From Methyloversatilis discipulorum (GTDB lineage: Bacteria; Pseudomonadota; Gammaproteobacteria; Burkholderiales; Rhodocyclaceae): a DNA stretch of 64,000 bases. The stretch covers positions 62,001-126,000 of the forward strand of contig NZ_JADMJL010000016.1 in the NCBI RefSeq assembly GCF_018780585.1. The letters run 5' to 3'. Each line of letters begins with the position of its first letter. The stretch's first letter is position 1. Below the pieces are notes generated by a model. It was not told the origin of the DNA and ran no database searches. It saw nothing but the letters and a program-made list of their open reading frames with translations. Position numbers and translations under genes: made by a program. Positions 23,912 to 32,338 of this stretch are shown here, piece by piece.

Positions 23912-24661
23912 TCAGCCGCCGCTGATCACCGCGTCCGGGATCCGGTAGTGCTCGTAGTCATTCACGTCGATCAGCCATGCATCGCCCTCCCTGCCGGTCT
24001 GCACGCGGGGGGCATCGCCGTCGGCGCTCACCGTGCCACCGACGAAGCGGAGCACGCGCCGGAAGCCGCCGGGCGGTGTCACGTGCACTTCGGCGTTGCC
24101 GGGCGCGCCGCGGATCACGCCGAAGTCGCACCGGGCGGACGCAGCGGGCGCCGCACCCATCGAACAGGGGACCTGACCGGTGGCATGGTAGGGCGTGCCG
24201 GCGACCCGGGCATCGCTCGCCGGCGCACGGCCCAGCGAGGGTGCGCTCTGTCCGCTGCCGGTGATGCTGACGGTCAGCGCGTAGCGCGCCGTCTCGTTGC
24301 GGCGCGCGGCACTGCGCATCAGATAGACCCGCACCGTGTACTCGCCATCGGACGCCAGCTGCCCGGTCCATTCCGTGCCCTGGGTGGAGCCGATGAAGAT
24401 CGCCTCGTCGCGCGAACCGGGTGGCAGCACATTGAAGTAGTTCGCCGTGTGGCCGGTCTCGAGCCTGACGCTCAGCGTCCGTCCGGCGCGGGCCCGCAGG
24501 CGGTAGTCGACGATGCGGTCACCCTTGAGCGTTCCGGTCAGCGTGGCCGACGAAGCACCCTTCGCGAAACGCACCGGAATGGATTCGATGGTGTCCGCAG
24601 CCCAGACGCTGGCCGGGAGCAGGGCGCAGGCCATCACGAAGCGGACGAACAGACTCCACAT
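23912..24661 (-). CDS. Secreted protein of the periplasmic lysozyme-inhibitor-like family
   Basis: 249 residues from an ATG preceded by AGGAGG; signal peptide cleavage near VWAA-DT. The mature N-terminal half (about 25-140) has IPVRFAKGASSATLTGTLKG, RAGRTLSVRLETG, YFNVLPPGSRDEAIFIGS and YTVRVYLMRSAARRNE. This pattern occurs in proteins often mis-annotated as DNA breaking-rejoining proteins and resembles PliI-type lysozyme inhibitors (recalled, not tested). The C-terminal half (about 165-249; two cysteines, GSM and RCDFGVIRG) is a second small domain seen with it. Probably acts in the periplasm. Confidence 0.7.
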   Translation of the reverse strand: MWSLFVRFVMACALLPASVWAADTIESIPVRFAKGASSATLTGTLKGDRIVDYRLRARAGRTLSVRLETGHTANYFNVLPPGSRDEAIFIGSTQGTEWTGQLASDGEYTVRVYLMRSAARRNETARYALTVSITGSGQSAPSLGRAPASDARVAGTPYHATGQVPCSMGAAPAASARCDFGVIRGAPGNAEVHVTPPGGFRRVLRFVGGTVSADGDAPRVQTGREGDAWLIDVNDYEHYRIPDAVISGG

Positions 24662-24770
24662 CGCAAATTTCCTCCTCACTGCTGGAAATCGGACTGACCG
24701 GAACGGACACGAGGCGCTGACGGACGGACCGCCGCGACACCGATGAGCGCGCCGCAGCCGGTACGACGGG

Positions 24771-24923
24771 TCAGCAGTTGCCCTTCTTCGCCTGACCCGG
24801 CGGACAGAAGCCGCCGCCCGAGCCGCTGCGACCCGGATCGACGATGACGGCACCCGACGGCGTGTAGACCGCGCAGCCGACGAGGGACGACGTGAGCGCA
24901 AACAGGACGATCAGTGACTTCAT
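24771..24923 (-). CDS. Small lipoprotein
   Basis: 50 residues. Signal sequence KSLIVLFALTSSLVGC with lipobox LVGC (C17 lipidated). The short mature part is Gly/Ser-rich with CPPGQAKKGNC, a pair of cysteines around a lysine turn. Such GFCPPGQAKKGNC-ending peptides are found as small hypothetical lipoproteins in many proteobacteria. Function unknown. Confidence 0.75.
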   Translation of the reverse strand: MKSLIVLFALTSSLVGCAVYTPSGAVIVDPGRSGSGGGFCPPGQAKKGNC

Positions 24924-25383
24924 GTGTTCAGTCTTTCGGGGTGTCGATGCGCGCCAGTGTAGCCGCGACGGGCGGTGCGCAGACGTCGGGTAGGACGCGC
25001 CTGACACGGTGCCGTTCCAGGGCCGCCATCACTCCGGTTCGGTTTGTGAGAGGGTGACTGATAGCAGGCTAGCCGCCGCTTCGATCACCGGAAAGCGGCC
25101 GCGCATGAGCGCGTGAGCGCGGCCAGGATTCAGGGCGAGAAGGGAAACACGGGGCAACAAGAGATTGAGACGCCTGGAACGCGCATCTCGCGGAACGAAA
25201 GCGTGGTCCGTCCCCATATCTACAAATTGCGTAGAGCCATACGAAGTGCCGTCTGTCCCCTTCCATTTCAGTCAATAGGGGAACCCGAGTACGGCTGCTC
25301 CAGGAAGCGCTGGCCACCCTCCGTTCTAGATGAAGCGGCATACCGCTTCGTCCAGAACAGGCAGGCCACTTGCCGGATTGGGG
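24924..25383. other. Intergenic stretch with short GTGG/TGCC-TCCGTCCCC-like repeats
   Basis: 460 bp without a convincing gene. Codon bias disappears and base composition is less GC-rich than the neighbours around 25,130-25,380. Two related short motifs occur 45 bp apart: GTGGTCCGTCCCC (from 25,203) and GTGCCGTCTGTCCCC (from 25,246). In other genomes similar sequences flank REP-associated (RAYT) transposase genes (recalled). It may be the scar of such an element. Confidence 0.35.
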
Positions 25384-25947
25384 CTAGATCCGGCGCTGGC
25401 GTGAAGCGAGACGCGCGGCGATGACCAACAGGCCCGCAGTTCCGAGTACGAATGGCGCGGGCTCCGGAACCGGCGCTGCCGCGATCAGGTAGCCCGCCGT
25501 CAGCCTGCGGGATTTGCCCGGAGCAATGTCTTCACTCGCTGCTGTCCAGCATGACTCGTTCATGCAGAAGCTCTCGGCGCTGGCTGGAAACCACTGTGTG
25601 GCGATGGTCCCTGGGGACGCGTTGAAGTGAACGTAGATATCCATTCGGAACCAGCCTGCGTCCGTGAAATCCGGCCCGGTGCTGTCGCTGAAAGCCAAGG
25701 TTCCCTGGGGCGCATGCATGCCCCAGGTGCCTGCAGTGGACACATAGTGACGCCCTGCCTGTGTCGGGCCATCGGTCGTACGGATGTCGATGTCGTGAAA
25801 GGTTTCCGTGTCGCTGTCGTATGTGAACGACCCGTAGGCGGTAGCCGCGTCACTGAACTGGAAATCCACGAGTTCCCACCTGACCGGTGCTGCGCTCGCG
25901 CTGGATGAGGCCAGGAACAGGAGAGCGGCATAGAGGGCCTTTTTCAT
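25384..25947 (-). CDS. PEP-CTERM sorting-domain exoprotein
   Basis: 187 residues, ATG preceded by AAAGGA. Signal peptide (cleavage near SASA-APV), beta-rich body (DFQFSDAATAYGSFTYDSDT), one Cys pair (FCMNESCW), then the sorting tag VPEPAP (160-165), a hydrophobic helix and ASRQRR. The tag is recognised by exosortase/EpsH, which cleaves and delivers such proteins to the cell surface or matrix. No exosortase gene is in the window. The body resembles the small family where the PEP-CTERM protein begins with W-x-L-x-D-F-x-F. Confidence 0.9.
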   Translation of the reverse strand: MKKALYAALLFLASSSASAAPVRWELVDFQFSDAATAYGSFTYDSDTETFHDIDIRTTDGPTQAGRHYVSTAGTWGMHAPQGTLAFSDSTGPDFTDAGWFRMDIYVHFNASPGTIATQWFPASAESFCMNESCWTAASEDIAPGKSRRLTAGYLIAAAPVPEPAPFVLGTAGLLVIAARLASRQRRI

Positions 25948-26312
25948 TCTCAATCCTTTCTGGGGCGTGACAGGAGGATGCTTGCGCCCGAACATCAAGG
26001 TGCGATGGAACGGATCAGGACTTCCGGATTCCTGCATCCGCACAAAGATCGTTCGGCAGGTATGCCGTATGAATCACGCCGCATAATCGGCTATCGACAG
26101 GGCTGCCGCAATCAGCCAATTGCCCTAGCTACCATGCTAAAGGCATCGATGCAGGTGTGGTCCAGCGCGGATACCCGTGCGACCTCCATGTCTGCCTGGA
26201 AGCCCGGCCCGCGCTTCCTGTGCTTCATGGGATGGGCGCCTCCTCCTGTCCCCATCAGTCGTACTCTGTATGCATGGACCGGGCGGTCGCGGAGTTGAAC
26301 GTCCGGAGGCGC
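25948..26312. other. Intergenic stretch with one possible small ORF
   Basis: 365 bp between the PEP-CTERM gene and the helicase gene, both on the minus strand. It holds the PEP-CTERM promoter region, which I cannot resolve, and a possible 38-codon ORF listed separately. Nothing else was recognised. Confidence 0.5.
26112..26228 (-). CDS. Possible small ORF (38 residues)
   Basis: Begins MKHRKRGPGFQADMEV and ends SMVARAIG. A strong purine tract (AGGAGGAGG) lies about 11 nt upstream of the ATG, at the long end of useful spacing. No family is recognised. The basic N-terminus could be nucleic-acid binding or simply chance. Listed because the ribosome site is good and the surrounding 365 bp has no other gene. 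Confidence 0.25.
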   Translation of the reverse strand: MKHRKRGPGFQADMEVARVSALDHTCIDAFSMVARAIG

Positions 26313-29300
26313 TCAGTCCGCCAGCGGCTCCAGCAGCGCCGCCAGATCGTTCTCGCCGAATTTCTCCAGCGCCGCTTCGTCGTTGCCGAGGATGCCTTCG
26401 GCCAGGGCGGCCTTCTTCTCTTGCAGAGCGACGATGCGTTCTTCGATGCTGCCGGCGACGATGAGCTTGTAGACGAACACCGGCTTGTCCTGGCCGATGC
26501 GGTGGGCGCGGTCGCTGGCCTGGTTTTCGGCGGCGGGGTTCCACCAGGGGTCGTAGTGGATCACCGTGTCGGCGGCGGTGAGGTTGAGGCCGACGCCGCC
26601 GGCTTTCAGGCTGATCAGGAAAACCGGCACCGTGCCCTCCTGGAAGCGGCGCACCACCGCCTCGCGGTTCTGCGTGTCGCCGGTCAGCATGACGCAGCCG
26701 ATGCCGGCCTCGACCAGCTGTTCGTGAATCAGGTCGAGCATGCCGGTGAATTGCGAGAACACCAGCACCTTGCGGCCTTCGGCCAGCAGGTTCTCCAGCA
26801 TGTCCATCAGCAGGTCGAGCTTGGCCCGTTCCTTCACGCGGGCGGCGCTGTCGGTCTTCAGCAGGCGCGGGTCGCAGCACACCTGGCGCAGCTTGAGCAG
26901 CGCGTCGAGGATGACGATGCGTGCGCGGGCGAAACCGCGGGTGGCGATTTCGTCGCGCACGCGCTTGTCCATCGCGGCGCGCACGGTTTCGTACAGGTCG
27001 CGCTGGCGGCCGGTCAGTTCGACCGTGCGCAGCACCTCGGTTTTCGGCGGCAGGTCCGCGGCGACGTCGTCCTTGCGCCGGCGCAGGATGAAGGGGGCGA
27101 CGCGACGCGCCAGCAGCTCGCGCCGTATGGGGTCGCCGTGCTTTTCGATCGGCGTACGCCAGGTGCGCGTGAAGTCCTTCTGTTCGCCGAGAAAGCCCGG
27201 CAGCAGGAAATCGAACTGCGCCCACAGCTCGCCGAGGTGGTTTTCCAGCGGCGTGCCGGTCAGGCACAGCCGGTGCCGGGCGCGCAGCAGGCGCACCGCA
27301 CGGGCGGCCTGGCTGCCCGCGTTCTTCACCGTCTGCGCTTCGTCGAGGATGAGCAGGTGGTAGTCGTGCGCGGCCAGCTTTTCGTGGTCGCGCCACAGCA
27401 GCGGGTAGGTGGTGAGGCAGACGTCGTGCTCGGGCACCTGGGCGAAGCGCTCGCCGCGGTCCGGGCCGTGCAGCTTGAGCACGCGCAGTTCGGGCGCGAA
27501 GCGCGCGGCTTCGCGCTGCCAGTTGAACACCAGCGAGGTCGGCAGCACGACAAGCGCTGGGCGGTCGAGCCGGCCGGCGCGTTTCTCGGTCAGCAGGTGG
27601 GCCAGCGTCTGCGCGGTCTTGCCCAGGCCCATGTCGTCGGCGAGGATACCGCCGAGGTCGTGCGCGCGCAGGTGCTGCAGCCAGGCCAAGCCCTCGCGCT
27701 GGTAGGGGCGCAGTTCGATGCCGAAGCCTTCCGGCGCGTCGACCGGCGCTACGCCGTGCATGCCGCGCAGGCGTTCGACCCACTGTTCGAGCGGCTTGAA
27801 GCCTTCGCGCGTCCACTTCGCATCGAGCGCTTCGGCCAGCCGCGGCGCGTCCATGCGCGACACCTGCAGCGCGCCGCCGGCCGGGCTGTCGAACAGGTCC
27901 ACCAGCGTGCGCGCCAGCGGCTTGATGCGGCCGGCTGGCACGATGATGCGTTCGCCTTCGGCGGTGAACAGATCGGTCGTGTCCTCGTCGCGCATGCGGT
28001 CGAGCGCGATCGGGTCCAGCCAGCGGCCGTCGCGCTTGAACAGCGCGTGCAGCAGCGGCGCAAGGTCGAGCCGGCGGCCACCGACGTCGATGCCGAGCGA
28101 CAGTTCGAGCCAGCCGTTCTCGTTCTCGTCCAGTTCGGCGTGCCACTCATCGACCACCAGCACGCGGTGGCGGAAGTCGGGCGGGCACTCGATCTGCCAG
28201 CCGGCGCGGGTGAGGCGGCCGGCGGCGTCGCCGAAGAAGCGCGCCCAGGCCTCTTCGCTCTCCAGGCCGAGCGCGCCGACCGGCAGCGATTCGTACATCT
28301 GCAGCCAGCGCGCCTGCACCGGCGCGAAGCCGACTTCGCCGAGCAAGGCCAGCGCCGCCTGTTCGGCCGCGCTGTCGCGCTTCACGCGCACCGCGCGGCC
28401 GTTGGGCAGCGTCGCCAGGTCGGAGCTGTCGGTAGCGGCGAACTTCGCCTGGCCGTAGCTGAGCGCGACCGTGGCGATGTCGTACAGCGCGTGGCCGAGC
28501 GCCTTGTCGTAGCGGCGGTGCGGCTTCACGTGCCATACCGGCAGGCTGGCGAACTTCAGTACCGGGCGCAGCGCCTCTTCGATCAGCGGCAGGCTGGCGG
28601 CGTCGCGGCCCAGCGGCGACGGCAGCGCGGGCGCGGCCTGGGCCAGCGCCTCGGCCACCAGCGGCAGTTCGGCGGTGGTGAGCAGCGGAAGTTCGAGTAC
28701 CGCCTGCACTGCTTCGCGCGCCGGGTGGGTGATTTCGCCGGCCCGTCCGCGGGCGACGTCGAGATACCAGGGCGGGTCGGTCGGCAGCGTCCAGTCGGCC
28801 GGCGGCGTGCAGGCGAGCAGGGCGCGCACGCCGAGCTTTTCGGTCTGCCATTCGAGCTGACCGGCGCGCGCTTCGCCCGGCTTCAGCGGACGCGCGTCGT
28901 CGCTGCCCTCGTCGGCGCGCACGAAGCAGCGGCCGGTGTCGAGTGCGGCGCGCAGCACGGCGAGGCCGTCGGCGCCGCGCAGTTCGAACGGCACGAACAC
29001 GCTGGTCGCGCGTTTACGGATGGCGTCGCGCAGCGTGCGGAACACCGGCAGATCGTTGTCCTGCACGAAGGCGGGCGGCTTTAGCAGCGCCTGCTCGAAG
29101 TTGAACCAGGGCTGGCTGTCGCCGCCCGGTGTGCTGTCGCGGCCGGCGCGGTCGGTGAGTTTGGCCTTGAGCAGGCGCAGGTCGGCCGGCTGGCTGCCGC
29201 GCGGCGTGATCAGATAGGCGATCGATTCCTTGGGTGTGGCGCGCTTGCGCGACGCGCCTGTCGGTTCTTCGCTCAGGCGCTTCTGCAGCGTCTGCGCCCA

Positions 29301-29639
29301 GCGCAGCACCTCCGCGCGCGGGCGCTCGATCAGTTCGCCCTGCTTCTTCGCCGCCAGCAGCAGGCCGACCGCGTGCTTGCAGCGGTTGCCGACCGGGCAG
29401 GAACAGCGGGTGGCGATTTCCAGCGTCCGCTCGCCGAAGTATTCGCGCCGCTCCAGCCGCACCGTCACCTGGTAGGGCTGCGGCCGGGTGCCACGCACCA
29501 GCGCGCGCAACGTCGGCCCCTGCACGTCGATGTCGCCGACCCGTGTCACATACTGGCTGCCGCGCACGATGGTGTCTTCGGAGAACATTTCTCCGAGCAT
29601 CCGGTTGTCGAGCTGGGACAGCAGGCGGGTCAGTTCCAT
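26313..29639 (-). CDS. SWIM zinc-finger SNF2/Rad54-family helicase
   Basis: 1108 residues. N-terminal SWIM zinc finger CSCPVGNRCKH (C79, C81, C87, H89), a long middle region typical of bacterial Swi2/Snf2 proteins, then an ATPase core. Motif I is DDMGLGKTAQTLAH (about 668), motif II LILDEAQTVKN (DEAQ, about 765), and the C-terminal RecA lobe has LISLKAGGVGLNLTAADTVI and DRAHRIGQDKPVFVYKL (motifs V and VI). Such enzymes translocate on dsDNA and remodel protein-DNA complexes, often near RNA polymerase or repair. The gene is monocistronic. No restriction or defence partner lies next to it. Confidence 0.93.
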   Translation of the reverse strand: MELTRLLSQLDNRMLGEMFSEDTIVRGSQYVTRVGDIDVQGPTLRALVRGTRPQPYQVTVRLERREYFGERTLEIATRCSCPVGNRCKHAVGLLLAAKKQGELIERPRAEVLRWAQTLQKRLSEEPTGASRKRATPKESIAYLITPRGSQPADLRLLKAKLTDRAGRDSTPGGDSQPWFNFEQALLKPPAFVQDNDLPVFRTLRDAIRKRATSVFVPFELRGADGLAVLRAALDTGRCFVRADEGSDDARPLKPGEARAGQLEWQTEKLGVRALLACTPPADWTLPTDPPWYLDVARGRAGEITHPAREAVQAVLELPLLTTAELPLVAEALAQAAPALPSPLGRDAASLPLIEEALRPVLKFASLPVWHVKPHRRYDKALGHALYDIATVALSYGQAKFAATDSSDLATLPNGRAVRVKRDSAAEQAALALLGEVGFAPVQARWLQMYESLPVGALGLESEEAWARFFGDAAGRLTRAGWQIECPPDFRHRVLVVDEWHAELDENENGWLELSLGIDVGGRRLDLAPLLHALFKRDGRWLDPIALDRMRDEDTTDLFTAEGERIIVPAGRIKPLARTLVDLFDSPAGGALQVSRMDAPRLAEALDAKWTREGFKPLEQWVERLRGMHGVAPVDAPEGFGIELRPYQREGLAWLQHLRAHDLGGILADDMGLGKTAQTLAHLLTEKRAGRLDRPALVVLPTSLVFNWQREAARFAPELRVLKLHGPDRGERFAQVPEHDVCLTTYPLLWRDHEKLAAHDYHLLILDEAQTVKNAGSQAARAVRLLRARHRLCLTGTPLENHLGELWAQFDFLLPGFLGEQKDFTRTWRTPIEKHGDPIRRELLARRVAPFILRRRKDDVAADLPPKTEVLRTVELTGRQRDLYETVRAAMDKRVRDEIATRGFARARIVILDALLKLRQVCCDPRLLKTDSAARVKERAKLDLLMDMLENLLAEGRKVLVFSQFTGMLDLIHEQLVEAGIGCVMLTGDTQNREAVVRRFQEGTVPVFLISLKAGGVGLNLTAADTVIHYDPWWNPAAENQASDRAHRIGQDKPVFVYKLIVAGSIEERIVALQEKKAALAEGILGNDEAALEKFGENDLAALLEPLAD

Positions 29640-29718
29640 CGCGGGCGAGGCACGGCAGCCAAAAAAATGGACGCAGGATTGTAAACCCTGCGCCCCGTCG
29701 TGCCATGAAACTGCGGTG

Positions 29719-30483
29719 TCAGCTGCGCGGCCGGATGCCCCGGTCGTGCGCGGTCAGTGCCGCCGTCGGTGTCCAGCTGACGTGCTGGTGCAGCAGGCCG
29801 GCGGCGCCGCGCGCCCGATCGGGGTCGCGCGCCACCACGGCCACTACGCCCTGACCCCCGGCTTCGACATGCACCCCCATGCCGCGGTATTGCGTGGTCA
29901 GCGTGCGCACGCGACTGTCCTTCTGCGGCATCAGCAGCACGGTGGCCGGACCGTCCGGCGTGTCGAACACGATGTGCCAGCCGGTGCCACCGGGAACCGG
30001 GCAGAGCTTCACGTAGCGCACGGCGGCGAGCGGCACCTTCACCTCGGCGCCGAAGCTTTCCAGTACCTGGGCGACGCGCTGCGGTTCGATCAGGCGGGTG
30101 CTCATCAGCGCCTCCGGCTCGTGCATCACGTGCTCGACCGCCAGCGCGACATGTTCTCGATCAGGCGCGGCGTGCCAGTACTGCACGCCCAGTCCGAGGC
30201 TGAACACGACGCTGGCGGCCAGTGCCCACAGCTTGAACGGAGAACGGGTGCGCGCCCGACTGCCGACCAGGATGCGCTCGGCCAGACCGTCCGGCACGTC
30301 GAGCGCCACCGTCTGCTGCAGCATGCGTTCGCCGGCGTTCACGCGGCGCGAGAAGGTCTGGCAGGCCGGGCAGGCGATCAGGTGTTCCTCGGCCGCCTCG
30401 GTCAGGCGGCGCGGGTCGGCCAGCTTTTCGCGGCGGAAGTCGATGCAGTTGAAAGTCATGTTCTTGTCGTCGAAGCTGCTCAC
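29719..30483 (-). CDS. Membrane-anchored DUF3379-like putative anti-sigma factor
   Basis: 254 residues from a GTG that overlaps the sigma factor stop (GTGA) with GGAGGG 7 nt upstream; an in-frame ATG 24 nt later has no ribosome site. The N-terminus has a zinc-finger-like EEHLIACPACQTFSRRV, then one membrane segment (FKLWALAASVVFSLGLGV) and a periplasmic domain. The cotranslated partner is the ECF sigma factor just upstream, so it most likely holds that sigma factor at the membrane (inference from layout and the His/Cys motif). Confidence 0.75.
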   Translation of the reverse strand: MSSFDDKNMTFNCIDFRREKLADPRRLTEAAEEHLIACPACQTFSRRVNAGERMLQQTVALDVPDGLAERILVGSRARTRSPFKLWALAASVVFSLGLGVQYWHAAPDREHVALAVEHVMHEPEALMSTRLIEPQRVAQVLESFGAEVKVPLAAVRYVKLCPVPGGTGWHIVFDTPDGPATVLLMPQKDSRVRTLTTQYRGMGVHVEAGGQGVVAVVARDPDRARGAAGLLHQHVSWTPTAALTAHDRGIRPRS

Positions 30484-30989
30484 GATTCGGCCCTCCGCGC
30501 CGGCTGGCCGGTCAGTGCGCTGCGCAGCGCCTGACGGGCGCGGGTCAGACGGGTCATCACCGCACCTTCGGTGGTGTCCAGCATGTCGGCGATTTCGGCG
30601 CACGAAAAGCCGCCCAGCGCCTGCAGCACCAGCGGTTCGCGCAGCGTCAGCGGCAGGCTGCCGAGCAGGTTTTCCATTTCAAAAAGCTCTATCGGTTCGT
30701 GGTCGGCGGCGATCTGCAGGTCTTCCAGTTCGACGTCGACGTAGTCGAACTGCTTGCGCTCATACAGCCGCGCGTGTTCGCGGCGCACGATGGTGATGAG
30801 CCAGCTCTTGGTGGCGGCGGAATCCTTGATGTCGTCCCACGATTTCCACGCGCGGGCGAAGGTTTCCTGCACCAGGTCCTCGGCGACGAACTTGTCGCGG
30901 CACAGCCACCAGGCGAAGCGGTACAGATCCGGGCTGAAGGCCCGCACCGCCTGTTCGAAGCTCTTGCGTTTACTGAATCCGAGTATCAC
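30480..30989 (-). CDS. ECF-type RNA polymerase sigma factor
   Basis: 169 residues if the GTG (ILGFSKRKSFEQAVRAF) is used; the start is uncertain because no clear ribosome site is visible and upstream codons are GC-rich shadow. Region 2 is LYRFAWWLCRDKFVAEDLVQETFARAW; region 4 is LREPLVLQALGGFSCAEIAD and GAVMTRLTRARQAL. It directs RNA polymerase to a stress regulon; the signal is unknown. Its stop overlaps the start of the putative anti-sigma gene. Confidence 0.85.
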   Translation of the reverse strand: MILGFSKRKSFEQAVRAFSPDLYRFAWWLCRDKFVAEDLVQETFARAWKSWDDIKDSAATKSWLITIVRREHARLYERKQFDYVDVELEDLQIAADHEPIELFEMENLLGSLPLTLREPLVLQALGGFSCAEIADMLDTTEGAVMTRLTRARQALRSALTGQPARRAES

Positions 30990-31450
30990 GACATCGTCCG
31001 TGTGTGCGCTGACAACCCTGAAGACCGGGAGGCATGGAGCAACCTTACATCGCTTCCACAGGAATCGCGCGCGTCCGATGGCGGGGGCCGGGGGTGCGTG
31101 GGAGGGGGCTTCTGACCCCGACAGCGGCGGTGGGCAGCGCGCGGCGCCGGCTTGCGGCCCCGTCGGCAGCAATGCCTAACTCTCACGGGGGCCTTTGCTC
31201 GGGCCTGCGCCGAAAACAGTGGGACCGAGCTTGCTGTGGGAGCGAGCTTGCTCGCGATTGCGGCCTTGATCGAAGCCGGCGGCCAGCGACAGCCAAGTCG
31301 CGGCCAAGGCCGCTCCCACAGGGGCCGCTCCCACAGGGGCCGCTCTCTCAGGGAGCGGGCCCCGACCAGTGGCCGGGGCCCGGGTTCTGTGGGAGGGGTC
31401 TTCTGACCCCGACAGCGGCGCTTGTTCGCGCGTGGCGAGCCGGGCAGCGT
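30990..31450. other. Intergenic region carrying the REP cluster
   Basis: 461 bp between the sigma factor gene and mdcH (both minus strand). About 31,098-31,420 is filled with REP-like elements listed separately. The rest (30,990-31,097) must contain the sigma factor promoter. No coding signal is seen. Confidence 0.7.
31098..31420. repeat. Cluster of REP-like elements
   Basis: Bracketed by two near-identical 32-bp direct repeats (31,098-31,129 and 31,389-31,420; one mismatch) carrying the hairpin GGGGTC-TTCT-GACCCC. Between them are GTGGGA + GCGAGC-TT-GCTCGC (31,236-31,260), an inverted copy ending GGCCGCTCCCACA (31,297-31,320) and two further tandem 15-bp copies of GGCCGCTCCCACAGG (to 31,350, the last altered). 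This matches the GTGGGAGC-type REP family of proteobacteria. It may also end the mdc transcript. Confidence 0.8.
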
Positions 31451-32338
31451 CTATCCGGCCATCCGCTCCAGCCAATCGACCACCGCGGCATCGCTGCTGA
31501 AGTCGTCGACGGCGCGCACCGGCAACTCCGGCGCACGCTCGGCCAGCATGCGGGCGAGGGCGTTGCAGGGGCCGATTTCGAGCACGGCCCCGGGTGCGTA
31601 TTCGAGCACGGTGTCCATGCAGGTGGACCAGGCGATGGTCTGTGCGACCTGGGCAGTCAGCGCGCGCACCGCATCGGCGGCGTCGCGCTGTACGCGGCCG
31701 TCGATGCCGGCGATGACCGGAACGGACAGGCGGGCGTCGGCCCACGGCGCGAGTGCTTCGGCCAGCGGCGCCTGTGCGGCGGCGAGCAGCGGGGTGTGCG
31801 ACGGCGTGCGAACCGCGAGGCGCACGCAGCGCCGGGCGCCGTGCCTGGGCAGAGTGTGTTCGAGCTCGATCAGCGCAGTGCGTGCGCCGCCAACGACGAA
31901 GTGGGCGTCGCCGTTGTGGATGGCGATGCTGCAGCCGCTGCCGTCGAGCGCTGCGCGCAACGCGGCTTCGGTCAGGCCCTGCACGGCGAGCAGGCCAGAC
32001 GGCTGTGCCGTGGCGGCGTCCATCAGTGCGGCGCGCCGGGCGGCCAGATCGAACCAGTCCTTCAGCGGCAATCCGCGCGCGACCGCGAACGCGCTCAGTT
32101 CGCCCAGCGAGTAACCGGCGAACAGCAGCGGCCGCGGCAGCCGCTGCGCGAGGCGGCGCCAGCGCAGCGCGTGCAGCGCACTGATCACGACCTGTGCGGT
32201 GACGTTGCTGGCCAGATCGTTGTCGCGCAGCGCGTCGAGTGCCGGCAGCCGGGCACGCGTTTCCGCGTCGGCGCGCAGTTCGGACAGGTGCTCTGCCGTC
32301 TGCCCGCCCTGTCCGCTGAACAGCACGATCAGCCTCAT
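31451..32338 (-). CDS. mdcH: Malonate decarboxylase, malonyl-CoA:ACP transferase MdcH
   Basis: 295 residues from the ATG that overlaps the mdcB stop (ATGA). Acyltransferase fold: LFSGQGGQ at the N-terminus, nucleophile elbow FAGYSLGELSAF (S77) and VRTPSHTPLL (catalytic His). MdcH loads malonyl from malonyl-CoA onto the MdcC acyl carrier protein to start the decarboxylation cycle. Last gene of the mdc operon. Confidence 0.93.
   Translation of the reverse strand: MRLIVLFSGQGGQTAEHLSELRADAETRARLPALDALRDNDLASNVTAQVVISALHALRWRRLAQRLPRPLLFAGYSLGELSAFAVARGLPLKDWFDLAARRAALMDAATAQPSGLLAVQGLTEAALRAALDGSGCSIAIHNGDAHFVVGGARTALIELEHTLPRHGARRCVRLAVRTPSHTPLLAAAQAPLAEALAPWADARLSVPVIAGIDGRVQRDAADAVRALTAQVAQTIAWSTCMDTVLEYAPGAVLEIGPCNALARMLAERAPELPVRAVDDFSSDAAVVDWLERMAG

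Noticed and set aside
25069-25341. 90-codon minus-strand ORF in the gene-poor gap
   Set aside because: No family, biased composition or ribosome site; the region instead has repeat-like motifs.
26157-29084. 975-codon plus-strand frame
   Set aside because: Antisense to the SNF2 helicase; low-complexity Gln/Arg/Val composition and no motif.
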